Source of the DNA: Chloroflexota bacterium
Lineage (GTDB): Bacteria; Chloroflexota; Anaerolineae; Aggregatilineales; Phototrophicaceae
DNA: 64,000 bases
NCBI GenBank assembly: GCA_011523615.1
Contig: WTGJ01000027.1
Span: 380,415-444,414, forward strand
Direction of reading: 5' to 3'
The notes under the pieces were generated by a model. That model made no database searches and had not been told where the DNA came from. It saw only the letters and a program-made list of their open reading frames with translations. The position numbers and the translations under genes are program-made. Shown in pieces: positions 1 through 8,996 of the stretch; positions within the stretch are counted from its first letter, which is position 1; each line of letters begins with the position of its first letter.

Positions 1-32
1 GCAACTTAACTACATTGAACCGCTGAACGACG

Positions 33-2246
33 TCAGATGGATTGGCGCCGGAAAACCTCGATCACGCTGGGTATATCTTCCACGCGGGTCATCACTTTGC
101 CGAGCTGCGTCAAATCACCGATTTCCATGGTGAGTTGAAAAGTCGCCATCTCTTGTTTCGTGGTGACGGATACTTCGCTGAGATTGATTTTCTCATCTGC
201 CAATAAAGTGCTGATGTCTCTCATCAAGCCGGCACGATCATAGGCGATGATGCTGATGGGGACGAGGAACAAGCGGAGATGATCCGTTTGATCCCAACTC
301 ACATCCAGCAAGCGTTCAGGCTCATCGATGACTTTGAGGTTTGCACAGTTCACATGATGCACGCTCACCCCCTTGCCTCTCGTGATGAAGCCGATGATGG
401 GATCCCCCGGCATGGGATTGCAGCAGCGTGCCAAGTGGATCAACAGACCGGACATGCCGTCCACTTTGATGCCTGTATCCAAGCGAGGGTGTGTGGTCAC
501 ACTGGGGCGAATCAAGACTTCCAGTCCGCCTTCACGTTCCTTTTCTTGTTGGACTTTTTGTTCCGTTTCCAGGATGCGACCGGCAATCTGACTCGTATTG
601 ATGTCCCCTGAACCGATGGCAGCCAAGAATTTATCCACGCCCTCATACTTGAAGAGACTGGCAATCTGCTCATATGTCATGCGCTCCAACATGCCGATCC
701 GTTTCAACTCTCGCTCGAGGGATTCACGGCCGAGCGCTATGTGATGCTCGAAGTTCTGTTTACGATACCACTGACGGATTTTGGAACGGGCACGCGACGT
801 TTTTACATATCCGAGATGGGGATTCAACCAATCCAAGCTCGGGCTGCTTCGTTTCGAAGTCAGGATCTCAACCTGGTCTGCATTTTGCAGTCGATAATTG
901 AGGTTGACGAGATTTCCCATCACTTTCGCGCCTCGGCAATGGTGGCCCACTTCGGTATGGATGGAATAGGCAAGATCGATGGGTGTCGCTCCGGCCGGTA
1001 GATCTACGATATCTCCATTCGGTGTGAATACATAAACGCGACCTTCGAAAACTTCCGTTTTCATCGTATTCAAGAAATTTTCGTCATCCTCAGGAAGCTC
1101 ATCTCCGAATTCCATGAGGCGACGGATGAACTTCAGGCGGTTCTCATAATGAGGATCTTTGCCGCTATCGGTGCCACCTTCTTTGTAACGCCAATGTGCC
1201 GCAATCCCATATTCGGCGTTTTCATGCATCTCTCGGGTACGGATCTGAATTTCAATGGTGTTGCCTTCTTGATCGAGAACGGCGGTATGCAGACTTTGAT
1301 AAAAATTATCCTTGGGTGCTGCGATGTAATCATCAAACTCGCTGGGAATGGGCCGCCACAAATTATGGACGATGCCCAAACAGAGATAACACTCAGGAAC
1401 GGTATCTAAGATGATACGGACGGCGCGAATATCGTAAATCTTTTCGAAGGATGTTTCTTTACGCTGCATTTTGTGGAAAATACTGTATATGTGTTTTGGC
1501 CTGCCGGTGAACTGAGCATCATTGATGCCATGCTTTTCCAGTTCACGACGCAGGAACTGGATGATGCTGCCGATGTCATCTTCTCTTTCTGGGCGCCGAG
1601 AATCGATCCTTTCCGCAATGCGTTGATATTCCGCCGGATTCAGGAAGCGAAAACTGAGGTCTTCCAGCTCCCACTTGAATTGCCAGATGCCCAAGCGATT
1701 CGCCAGAGGGGCGAAAATATCCAGGGTTTCTTGCGCGATGTTCTTTCTCTTTTCATAATTGAGATAGCCTAGGGTGCGCATGTTATGGAGGCGGTCCGCG
1801 AGTTTGATCAAGACAGCGCGCACATCGTCACCCATCGTGAGCAGCATCTTGCGCATGTATTCTTTGTCACGATGGCTGCGCTGGTTTGCTTCACCTGTCG
1901 GGAGTTTGGTCAGCTTGGTCACCGTAACCACCAAGCTGTGTATGGTTTCGCCAAATTCTTCCGCGATTTCTTGACTCGTTACATCCGTATCTTCGATGGT
2001 GTCGTGCAATAAGGCAGCCGCAATGGATTCAGCGTCCAGATTCATTTCAGCGAGGATCTGCGCTACTGCAATGCAGTGGGTGATGTAAGGTGCTCCCGAT
2101 TTGCGGGATTGACCTTCATGGGCGACTTCCGCTTTGTGAAATGCACGGTCGATCAGTGCGCGATCGTTGAGGTTCAATCGAGTCAGTTTGCGAAACAGTG
2201 AATCCAGTTCAGTATCCGCTGCGATGGCGCTAATGGTGAGCCTCAA
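33..2246 (-). CDS. relA: Bifunctional (p)ppGpp synthetase/hydrolase, RelA/SpoT family
   Basis: Makes and degrades the stringent-response alarmone (p)ppGpp in the cytoplasm. The 737-residue length and full domain order fit long RSH proteins. An N-terminal HD hydrolase domain carries LLHDTIEDTD (HD at residues 81-82). The synthetase domain has RPKHIYSIFHKM, DIRAVRI and EIQIRT. A TGS domain starts near VYVFTPNGDIVDLP, and an ACT-like domain ends the protein. Because the HD motif is intact the hydrolase is probably active. The loop after KMQ (RKETSF) is not a clean RFKD-type charged motif, and DIRAVRI resembles RelA, so the balance of the two activities is not predictable from sequence. The start is a TTG codon; no better in-frame start is seen. 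It is transcribed divergently from moeA. Confidence 0.95.
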   Translation of the reverse strand: MRLTISAIAADTELDSLFRKLTRLNLNDRALIDRAFHKAEVAHEGQSRKSGAPYITHCIAVAQILAEMNLDAESIAAALLHDTIEDTDVTSQEIAEEFGETIHSLVVTVTKLTKLPTGEANQRSHRDKEYMRKMLLTMGDDVRAVLIKLADRLHNMRTLGYLNYEKRKNIAQETLDIFAPLANRLGIWQFKWELEDLSFRFLNPAEYQRIAERIDSRRPEREDDIGSIIQFLRRELEKHGINDAQFTGRPKHIYSIFHKMQRKETSFEKIYDIRAVRIILDTVPECYLCLGIVHNLWRPIPSEFDDYIAAPKDNFYQSLHTAVLDQEGNTIEIQIRTREMHENAEYGIAAHWRYKEGGTDSGKDPHYENRLKFIRRLMEFGDELPEDDENFLNTMKTEVFEGRVYVFTPNGDIVDLPAGATPIDLAYSIHTEVGHHCRGAKVMGNLVNLNYRLQNADQVEILTSKRSSPSLDWLNPHLGYVKTSRARSKIRQWYRKQNFEHHIALGRESLERELKRIGMLERMTYEQIASLFKYEGVDKFLAAIGSGDINTSQIAGRILETEQKVQQEKEREGGLEVLIRPSVTTHPRLDTGIKVDGMSGLLIHLARCCNPMPGDPIIGFITRGKGVSVHHVNCANLKVIDEPERLLDVSWDQTDHLRLFLVPISIIAYDRAGLMRDISTLLADEKINLSEVSVTTKQEMATFQLTMEIGDLTQLGKVMTRVEDIPSVIEVFRRQSI

Positions 2247-2267
2247 ACTTGCAATTTCTATGCCCTC

Positions 2268-2298
2268 ATTCTATCGCATTCCTCCTCTCTGCTACAAT
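2268..2298. promoter_or_regulatory. Putative overlapping divergent promoters, relA/moeA
   Basis: Only 78 bases separate the divergent relA and moeA starts. On the plus strand TACAAT at 2293-2298 is a good -10 match, but its -35 is poor. On the minus strand TAGAAT (2268-2273) lies 18 bases from TTGTAG (2292-2297). The two promoters would overlap face to face, so they could interfere with each other. Called from consensus matching by eye only. Confidence 0.35.
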
Positions 2299-2324
2299 CC
2301 ACTTCATCCCGAGTAGGTGAACGT

Positions 2325-3587
2325 ATGACCTTGATCCAGGTGGATGAAGCCTTGGAGCAGATTCTCGCTGAGGTGCCGCTGGTTGGCGTGGAACGCGTTC
2401 CTCTGGCTGATGCTCGCGATCGTATCGTTGCCGAAGAAATCTTCTCAGAGATGGACCTGCCTCAGCAACCCCTATCCAGTATGGACGGGTTTGCTGTACA
2501 TGCGGAAGACGTAATCACTGCTACAGAGAGTTCCCCGGTGCAGTTACCGGTCGTGATGAACATCGCCGCGGGTACTGAGGCTGATCGACCCCTGGGGCGA
2601 TCGGAGGCAGCACGGATCATGACCGGCGCGCCTCTGCCAATGGGGGCGGATGCCATCGTGCCGATTGAAGATACGGATGCCTTCAGGGCTGAACCGGCTT
2701 CTACCGTTCAAATTTTGAAAAGCGCGAAACGAGGCGCATTTGTGCGCGCCGTCGGTGAAGAGATCCGCTGCGGTGAACGGATACTGGAGAAAGGGAGCCA
2801 ACTGACTCCAGCGGCCCTGGCCGTATTGGCAACTCTGGGCATAGCCAAACCACTGCTGTACCAATTGCCGAGAGTGGCCATCATCAGCACAGGCGATGAG
2901 CTGTTGAGCATCGATCAAGAGATCACCAAAGCTCAGATACGTGAAAGCAACTCATTGATGTTGGCGGCGCTGGTTGAAGAATGCGGCGGCCAGGCGCTCC
3001 GCTTTCCCATCGCCCGGGATGACTTGCAGGAAATCCGCGCCCTGTTCTGGAATGTGCTCTCCCAGAAGCCCGCTCTCATCATCAGCAGTGCCGGTGTATC
3101 GGTAGGTGCGGCTGATTACATCAAAGATGTACTCCAAGAGTTGGGCCGGCTGAATTTTTGGCGCATCAATATGCGTCCCGGCAAACCATTGGTTTTCGGG
3201 CAGGTACAACACATTCCCTTTTTTGGCTTGCCGGGGAATCCGGTTTCTGCCCATGTGACCTTTGATGTCTTCGCTCGCCCATTCCTCCGAAAACTGGGTG
3301 GTTCGGTAGCTGCCGGCCAGCGACAACCGCTGATGTTGGTTCGAGCGGGGGAGGACTTTCAGTCTGACGGTCGTCAAAGCTACCTCAGGGTGAACGTGGA
3401 AAAACGGGATCAGGAATGGTATGCCTTTGCCACCGGCACACAAAGTTCGGCAGCAGTGACGTCGATGCTGCGAGCGGATGGCTTGCTGATCATAGAGGCA
3501 GGCGTTCGTGAAGTGAAAGAAGGTACGCTGCTCAAAATGCGCCCCTTGAAATCTTTTCCAGCATTGGCTGAGGCGAGAGATCCTTAA
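2325..3587 (+). CDS. moeA: Molybdopterin molybdenumtransferase MoeA
   Basis: Inserts molybdate into adenylylated molybdopterin in the last shared step of Mo-cofactor synthesis. The 420-residue length is normal for the family. Seen in sequence: the N-terminal MoeA region with QQPLSSMDGFAV, the MPT-binding fold with ISTGDELL and SSAGVSVGAADY, then NMRPGKPLVFG and GLPGNPVSAHVTF, and the small C-terminal beta domain. The start is supported by AGGTGA a few bases upstream of the ATG. The next gene begins 1 base after the stop, so the two are probably cotranscribed. The product would serve the Mo hydroxylase encoded about 32 kb away (35.4-39.1 kb). Confidence 0.95.
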   Translation: MTLIQVDEALEQILAEVPLVGVERVPLADARDRIVAEEIFSEMDLPQQPLSSMDGFAVHAEDVITATESSPVQLPVVMNIAAGTEADRPLGRSEAARIMTGAPLPMGADAIVPIEDTDAFRAEPASTVQILKSAKRGAFVRAVGEEIRCGERILEKGSQLTPAALAVLATLGIAKPLLYQLPRVAIISTGDELLSIDQEITKAQIRESNSLMLAALVEECGGQALRFPIARDDLQEIRALFWNVLSQKPALIISSAGVSVGAADYIKDVLQELGRLNFWRINMRPGKPLVFGQVQHIPFFGLPGNPVSAHVTFDVFARPFLRKLGGSVAAGQRQPLMLVRAGEDFQSDGRQSYLRVNVEKRDQEWYAFATGTQSSAAVTSMLRADGLLIIEAGVREVKEGTLLKMRPLKSFPALAEARDP

Positions 3588-3588
3588 G

Positions 3589-4032
3589 ATGACTCACCGA
3601 AAAGTCAGCCTATTTTTAATTGCGATCGGTCTGTTGATCACCAGCTATTTGAGTTATCTCAAGTTAGCGGGGCAGACATCAGTTTGCTTGAGTGGTGGAA
3701 TGATCAACTGCGAGGCAGTTCTCAATAGCAGGTATTCGGAAATTTCTTTGCTTGACGCCAGCATACCGATCGCATATCTGGGATGGCTGGTTTATGCGAT
3801 CTTGCTACTGCTTTGGTTTTGGGAAGGAACTGGCCAAACGGCAGAAATGACGATTGCATTTTACTTTGGCTTGAATGCATTTGCCTGGCTGTATTCGATG
3901 TATCTGGTGTATCTGCAATTCTTCGTCTTGCGGGCCGCATGTCCCTGGTGCTTATCCCATGAAGCCAACATCACGCTTCTTTTTGGTTTCACTTTGTTAA
4001 GGACGCGGCAATATCTAACGGCTTCCGTCTGA
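3589..4032 (+). CDS. Vitamin K epoxide reductase (VKOR) family protein
   Basis: An integral-membrane thiol oxidoreductase of the VKOR family; bacterial members reoxidise DsbA-like proteins using quinone. At 147 residues it has about four hydrophobic segments. The expected cysteines are visible: Cys33 and Cys41 in the outer loop (CLSGGMINCEAV), a conserved Ser in NSRYSE, and the redox CPWC at 118-121. It is a stand-alone VKOR; many bacterial homologues carry a fused thioredoxin domain, absent here. The ATG follows the moeA stop by 1 base. Its 3' end overlaps the convergent S1-domain gene by 18 bases. The partner thioredoxin-like protein is not in the window. Confidence 0.9.
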   Translation: MTHRKVSLFLIAIGLLITSYLSYLKLAGQTSVCLSGGMINCEAVLNSRYSEISLLDASIPIAYLGWLVYAILLLLWFWEGTGQTAEMTIAFYFGLNAFAWLYSMYLVYLQFFVLRAACPWCLSHEANITLLFGFTLLRTRQYLTASV

Positions 4033-4740
4033 TCCATCATCCGTGCTGTGATCCCGCAAGGTCCTGGATAAGATGTCTTCCTGGATCTGGGAGTGGTTGC
4101 GGCTTTTGCCTTTCCGCTGGTGATTGGGTGAGAGCTTCTGTCCCGTTTTGAGCGCACGTTGAAAGGCAATTTCCATGGCGGTGGGCAGTTCTTCCTCTGA
4201 CGTTTCGTCCATCGCCAGTTGTTCTTGCGGTTCTTTCATCGTGAGATCAATTTGTCGTTTGCGGCGGTCGAACTTGATCACCCAGACCTCGACTTCTTGC
4301 CCTAGGTTCAATACTTCGTTGGGTGAATCGATGTATCCATCGGTGATTTCAGAAACATGAACCATTCCTGCTCGCTCACCACCGACATCGATGAAAGCGC
4401 CAAATCGCTCGATGCGAGTCACGGTGCCCGATAATTTCATGCCAACGGTTAACTCGTCCCACGATAAAGTGGGCGGTTTTTGCGTCGTTAATGCGACGCG
4501 GCCGGTTTCCTCATGGATCTTCAAGATGTAGACGTCCAGCTCTTGTCCTATTTCATAGGCTTTGGCGACATGATTCACGGGTGGAGAGATCTGAGAAATG
4601 TGCAGCAGGGCATCCTGCCCAATGCCGATATCCACGACTGCGCCGTAAATTTCTAGGTTTGCCACTTTGCCACGCAGCTTCATCCCAACCGATAACTCTG
4701 TGTTGCTGGGTGTTTCTATCATTTCCAACAGCTGTTCCAT
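4015..4740 (-). CDS. Tandem S1-domain RNA-binding protein
   Basis: A 241-residue cytoplasmic protein with two S1 (OB-fold) RNA-binding domains. The first begins at GMKLRGKVANLEIYGAVVDI and contains ALLHISQIS. The second begins at GMKLSGTVTRIERFGAFIDV and contains AGMVHVSEI. The C-terminal 60 residues are charged and low complexity, and probably disordered. It is much shorter than ribosomal protein S1 and resembles small S1 proteins of the YugI or general stress type; the exact role is unknown. It lies 38 bases downstream of the fasciclin lipoprotein gene on the same strand. Confidence 0.85.
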   Translation of the reverse strand: MEQLLEMIETPSNTELSVGMKLRGKVANLEIYGAVVDIGIGQDALLHISQISPPVNHVAKAYEIGQELDVYILKIHEETGRVALTTQKPPTLSWDELTVGMKLSGTVTRIERFGAFIDVGGERAGMVHVSEITDGYIDSPNEVLNLGQEVEVWVIKFDRRKRQIDLTMKEPQEQLAMDETSEEELPTAMEIAFQRALKTGQKLSPNHQRKGKSRNHSQIQEDILSRTLRDHSTDDGSDGSR

Positions 4741-4778
4741 ACAGGAATATCCCCCTGAGTGCTTCCCATCTTAAAGTC

Positions 4779-6056
4779 TTACTGCCCTGCCCCCAATGCC
4801 AAGAGCAATTCTTCCAATGGTCTTAGAGAGTTTTCTGGCAGGAGCAACACTTGATCGATGGCATAAACCCAACCATTGGAAGCGACGAAGTCTCCCGTTA
4901 ATTGGGCCCGCTCATTCAAAATGATATCCAGCGGTTGCAAGGTTGCAGCGGGATCGCGCGTCTCCCCTTCTTCCAGAGGTGGATTCGGATCGGTGACCGA
5001 ATAATTGATATTTGCACCCAAGGCGGTTTTTACTGAAGTAGCGTTAACCAACGCGTTATACCGGATGTTGCCCGGAACCAGATGATAGGCCAAGACATTG
5101 GCCAAAAGCTCTTGATCGGCGAGGAACGCTTCCAGCGTCAAGCCCATTTCCGCCACAGCGGTTTCGATGGCTGTATTGCTGGGCGCAAAGATGGTGTAGG
5201 GCTGAATGCCTTTCAAAACATCACTGATACCCAGGGTTTCCAATGCGGTCATCAAGTGACTGAATTCATTTTCGGCGAGAACTTCCCAGGAACTCAATGG
5301 AGGGGTCCAGCCAATTTCGTCACCGACTCGGAGTTCAAACTCAGCATCTTCATCCGATGAATATACTTGGAACGGCGCATTCCCTTCATAGGTATGCAAA
5401 TTGTTGCTGGTCAAAATGGTTTGCATTTCATCATACGTCGTCAACATGAAACCGATGACTTCGTTACGATCTCTCAACTCACCCGCCGCGCCATTGTCGA
5501 CATAAGCGTAGATCACCATCGGGATATCCGGGTAGATCATATTCATCAGCGCTTGTTCATCATCCCGATCGTAGACAGAACCGACGAGGTAAGCTGGGGC
5601 GCCGTATTTCTCGATGAATGCGCCCACCGTCATGCCCAGACGTTGGCTGGGAGCGACCTGGATGATGAGAACGTCCACCCATTCACCCGTTCTGGTGAAC
5701 AATTGGCAACAGAGGGCACCAATTTGGCGACTGCGCACGGGGCTGAAAGTTGCGATGCTTTGGATATCCTCTTCCGTGTCTTCCAAGTCTTCCACTTCCA
5801 ATTCGGCGATGATCCCACTGGTATTCTCTTCGAGAGACCAGACGAGTGTATTCAAGTACTCGATCGCTTCTTCCCAGGTGGTGTGGCCCGGGGTGATCGT
5901 ACGCCAACAGGGTGCTTCACATTCCGGATCCTGAGCGACCATTTCTCGGTCGTGCATCATGCTGTCATCACGAAGGTTGGGGTTTACGGGAGCGCAAGCC
6001 ACCAGAGCCAGGACGAACGAGATCAGTAGAAAGCCCCTGCGCAATGAACCATTCAT
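4779..6056 (-). CDS. Fasciclin-domain lipoprotein
   Basis: A 425-residue secreted lipoprotein. The N-terminus has a basic start, a hydrophobic stretch and a lipobox ending LALVAC, giving an acylated Cys near residue 21. Residues ~25-250 form a region I do not recognise. The C-terminal ~160 residues are a fasciclin (FAS1) domain, with FSHLMTALETLGISDVL, YTIFAPSNTAIE, NVLAYHLVPGNIRY and ASNGWVYAIDQVLL. FAS1 domains usually act in adhesion, so a surface role is likely but the ligand is unknown. No strong Shine-Dalgarno sequence precedes the ATG. It follows another secreted protein gene on the same strand, after a 147-base gap. Confidence 0.85.
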   Translation of the reverse strand: MNGSLRRGFLLISFVLALVACAPVNPNLRDDSMMHDREMVAQDPECEAPCWRTITPGHTTWEEAIEYLNTLVWSLEENTSGIIAELEVEDLEDTEEDIQSIATFSPVRSRQIGALCCQLFTRTGEWVDVLIIQVAPSQRLGMTVGAFIEKYGAPAYLVGSVYDRDDEQALMNMIYPDIPMVIYAYVDNGAAGELRDRNEVIGFMLTTYDEMQTILTSNNLHTYEGNAPFQVYSSDEDAEFELRVGDEIGWTPPLSSWEVLAENEFSHLMTALETLGISDVLKGIQPYTIFAPSNTAIETAVAEMGLTLEAFLADQELLANVLAYHLVPGNIRYNALVNATSVKTALGANINYSVTDPNPPLEEGETRDPAATLQPLDIILNERAQLTGDFVASNGWVYAIDQVLLLPENSLRPLEELLLALGAGQ

Positions 6057-6125
6057 GAGATTTCAGCCGGCCCCTATTCTTCCAGCAGATTCACAGCGGG
6101 AGTGATTGTCGCCCGATGCGCAACG

Positions 6126-6155
6126 AATGTATCGCAAACCGCACATCCTTCCCAA
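6126..6155 (-). promoter_or_regulatory. Putative promoter for the fasciclin lipoprotein
   Basis: TTGGGA (complement of 6150-6155), an 18-base spacer and TACATT (complement of 6126-6131) lie about 70 bases upstream of the lipoprotein start. The hexamers match sigma-70 consensus in about four of six positions each. Nothing else was recognised in the gap 6057-6203. Confidence 0.3.
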
Positions 6156-6203
6156 CAGGGGTGCACGGTTGAAGCGAAGAACTGCATCCAGGAAGTCTCA
6201 TGA

Positions 6204-8237
6204 TCAGCGGACGAACAAAGAGAGTTGATAAGGACCTTCCGTGCCGCCAAATTGTATGCCGTAACGCGTAGCGATCACCAGGTAGGTGCCATCCTGCGGC
6301 AATACGATGTCGCCGATCAAGGAATCAGTCGTTTCGCCGACGATCGCGTCATCATTATCACCCAAGACGAAGCCATTCGGATCGATCAGATACAACAGCG
6401 TATCCAGCGTGCCTGCCGTAGCGGCCATGTTGATCGTCACCACTTGCCCCGTGCGCCCTTCAAAGCTATAGATTTGGTAGGGCTGCTCTGCCAGTAAGGT
6501 TCCAGTAGCCTGACCACCCACGATCTCGGTCGCTTGATCCATTTGAGCGATGAAATCAAGAGCGCGGATTTCGGCCCATATGCCGCCACTGCCCACATTC
6601 GTGCTGCCATCCAAGTTCAGTTCGAAGCTGGAAATATACCTTTGGCCAGGATCGATGGGCACCACGGTGGAGTAGACCAGTTGACCGCGCACGGTCACAT
6701 AGAGCGAGAAAGATACGGGAGTCGTATCCCCACAACTGTTTTGATACCAGATGTCAATTTCGTAGTGTCCAGGAATTGCCGTGCCACTGGGCCAGTAGAT
6801 GTGGGAGACCGGGCTCGCCAAATCACTGCTGCAGCCCACATTCCCGGCAAAAGCCAAGCTCGCTCCGTATGCTGTGGTTGGGAAATCATCGTAAATTGAA
6901 TTCCCATTTGGATCTCGCACCAACAACTGCAAATCCGCCGCCGTGCTCCAAAGCAGACTGACTTCAATATCACCGGTCGGTAGATTGAGTGCCGTCAGCT
7001 CCGTGGCGGTTTCGGCAGATTGCTGGAATAGCGTTGCGTTGTATGTTCCCTCCGTTCCCCCCAGTTCTTTGCCATAACGGCTCACGACGGCGGTGTAAGT
7101 GCCACTGATGGGGAGCGTTCGCAGCCTCAAGGCTGAATGGGTCGATTCGTCGATGTCGTCATTGGCGGCGATGAGATTGCCGTTGGGATCATACAAGGCG
7201 AGGTAGGTATCCAAACTGCCATCGGTAGCGACCAATTCTACAGAGACGATATCCCCGGCAACGGCACTGAAAGTGTACGCTTGCGCATGATCATCATTGC
7301 GGATGGTGCTACTGGCCGTTTCACTCGGTCGGAAAGTGATCGATTCTGTCAGATCCCATTCAGCGAGAGTGAGCGTATCTGCTTCATTGAAATTGCCGTG
7401 CAGCCCAAGCGAACTCTCGCCATCGACGCCAATCACGAACCTGCCGATGTAAATCTCACCTTCTGACAAACTGCCGCTGAAACGATGTTGCAGTGCGCCA
7501 TTCCATTGAATCTCGATGGAAAACTCACTCGAACCGATCTGTTCACAATCGTCCTGATAATAAATGAGGATTTCATAGCTGCCGCTGGGCAAAGCCCCTG
7601 CTGGCCAACTTGCGCGCTCTGGCTGCTCGGATTGCAGCAACTCACAAGCACCATTCCGATTCGCCGGTAAGGTCCCGCCACTGGGCACGCTGGGGCTATC
7701 CCAGTAGAGGCTACCACCGATGGGATCACGAATTTCCAGATCAAGATTCGAAGTGTTGTCCCAATTGAGGTCTATGATCAAACCGGATGTCAATACCTGG
7801 GTGGGTGGATACCCACTGACCATTACATCTTGATTGTCGGGGATGGTAGCAGTCCCCAGGCGGGTCAGTACGAAAGGAATCTCTTCCGTGGTCTCACCGC
7901 GGGAAGGGATCACGGTGACGTAATAATTCCCAGCTTCTGATATTTCTGCGACCAGACGGGTCAAACCTGGGTCACCACTGGCTTGAGCGAGGGGGTTACC
8001 CCAGATATCCGTGATGCTGACGGATAGGAGGGCACCGATTTCATTACTGAGTAACAATTCAACGGTTTCATCCCCAGCACTCGTAAAGAGAAAAACCTGG
8101 GCCAAATGATCCGCGTCCAATGCTGAACTCTGGGTGGCCCCGATCGGTAGATTGCGATCTTGGGCAGTGACAGTAGGGATCATCAGCAGCGAAGCGATGC
8201 AAAATGCAATCACATATCGAAGCAGATTCGGTTGCAT
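6204..8237 (-). CDS. Secreted modular PPC-domain protein
   Basis: A secreted protein of about 677 residues. The open frame extends 25 codons further upstream, but I chose the ATG at 8237 because AAGGAGG sits 7 bases before it and a classical signal peptide follows directly (MQPNLLRYVIAFCIASLLM, then a TVTAQ cleavage region). The mature part alternates two module types. Bacterial pre-peptidase C-terminal (PPC) modules have signatures such as GDIVSVELVATDGSLDTYL, DNDD and GGTEGTYNATLF. Between them are two copies of a second beta-sandwich, each with DL-L-VRDPxG, WPxGxxxxGxYEIxIxYQxxC and a final F-L strand. Such proteins are usually extracellular or surface-bound. No catalytic domain is seen. 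Confidence 0.75.
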   Translation of the reverse strand: MQPNLLRYVIAFCIASLLMIPTVTAQDRNLPIGATQSSALDADHLAQVFLFTSAGDETVELLLSNEIGALLSVSITDIWGNPLAQASGDPGLTRLVAEISEAGNYYVTVIPSRGETTEEIPFVLTRLGTATIPDNQDVMVSGYPPTQVLTSGLIIDLNWDNTSNLDLEIRDPIGGSLYWDSPSVPSGGTLPANRNGACELLQSEQPERASWPAGALPSGSYEILIYYQDDCEQIGSSEFSIEIQWNGALQHRFSGSLSEGEIYIGRFVIGVDGESSLGLHGNFNEADTLTLAEWDLTESITFRPSETASSTIRNDDHAQAYTFSAVAGDIVSVELVATDGSLDTYLALYDPNGNLIAANDDIDESTHSALRLRTLPISGTYTAVVSRYGKELGGTEGTYNATLFQQSAETATELTALNLPTGDIEVSLLWSTAADLQLLVRDPNGNSIYDDFPTTAYGASLAFAGNVGCSSDLASPVSHIYWPSGTAIPGHYEIDIWYQNSCGDTTPVSFSLYVTVRGQLVYSTVVPIDPGQRYISSFELNLDGSTNVGSGGIWAEIRALDFIAQMDQATEIVGGQATGTLLAEQPYQIYSFEGRTGQVVTINMAATAGTLDTLLYLIDPNGFVLGDNDDAIVGETTDSLIGDIVLPQDGTYLVIATRYGIQFGGTEGPYQLSLFVR

Positions 8238-8423
8238 TCGGTCCCTCCTTGCGCTTTCCTGAGGATGACTGCAGCGCGAAACCAGTGTAGACGAGATGAT
8301 CAGATTAGCCAAGATGACGTTTGCGGTATGACATCATTTCGTCAACTGCGCCGAAAAGTATACAGAATCAGTTTCATCAGGGAGAAGATGGTACGTTCGA
8401 TCAGGCGAAACCCCGCTTCCATT

Positions 8424-8996
8424 TCAGCGATTACCAGCCAAGCCCAGGGTTTCTGCTACTGCGGACATCGCTGCGAGTACGTGTTGGATGTGTTCTTCCA
8501 GGGGGATGCCCAATTGCTTCGCCCCTTCTTCGATTTCCGCACGATTGACCGCCGCGGCAAATGCGCGGTCTTTCCATTTTTTCCGTACGGATTTCAGTCG
8601 CACTTCGCGAATGTCTTTGCTCGGACGGACCAAGGTCACTGCGATCAGGAAACCGGTCAGCTCATCCACCGCGACCAAGGTTTTTTCCAAGCGACTCGCC
8701 GGCTGCACCCCGCTGATCTCCGGCGCATGGGCCAGGATTGCCTGGCGGATTTCGTGCGAGACACCTCTTTCCTTCAGGATGCGCCCACCGACGATGGGGT
8801 GTCCTTCCTGCGAAACAGCTGGATTCTGTTCGTAATCAAAATCGTGCAACAGGCCGACGACAGCCCAGAGCTCTTCATCTTCACCAAAGTGCTTCGCATA
8901 ATGTCGCATGGCTGCTTCTACGCTCAACATATGGCGCCTTAAGGTGGGGCTTTCCGTATATTCCGTTACAATCTGCCATGCTTGTTCGCGATTCAT
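8424..8996 (-). CDS. HD-domain hydrolase (HDIG type)
   Basis: A 190-residue cytoplasmic HD-superfamily protein, probably a metal-dependent phosphohydrolase of unknown substrate. Visible metal-ligand pattern: LRRHMLSVE (first His), GLLHDFDYEQNP (HD pair), GHPIVGGRIL, and ILAHAPE further on. These fit the predicted-hydrolase HD family (COG2316-like, by recall). The start overlaps the stop of the upstream aspartase-like gene as ATGA, so it is translationally coupled. A -10-like TATACT (complement of 8357-8362) lies in the 186-base gap before the next gene, but it has no convincing -35. Confidence 0.8.
   Translation of the reverse strand: MNREQAWQIVTEYTESPTLRRHMLSVEAAMRHYAKHFGEDEELWAVVGLLHDFDYEQNPAVSQEGHPIVGGRILKERGVSHEIRQAILAHAPEISGVQPASRLEKTLVAVDELTGFLIAVTLVRPSKDIREVRLKSVRKKWKDRAFAAAVNRAEIEEGAKQLGIPLEEHIQHVLAAMSAVAETLGLAGNR

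Noticed and set aside
8357..8362. TATACT as a promoter for the PPC-domain gene
   Set aside because: A good -10 match, but no acceptable -35 at 15-19 bases and no proper extended -10, so it is not listed as a feature.
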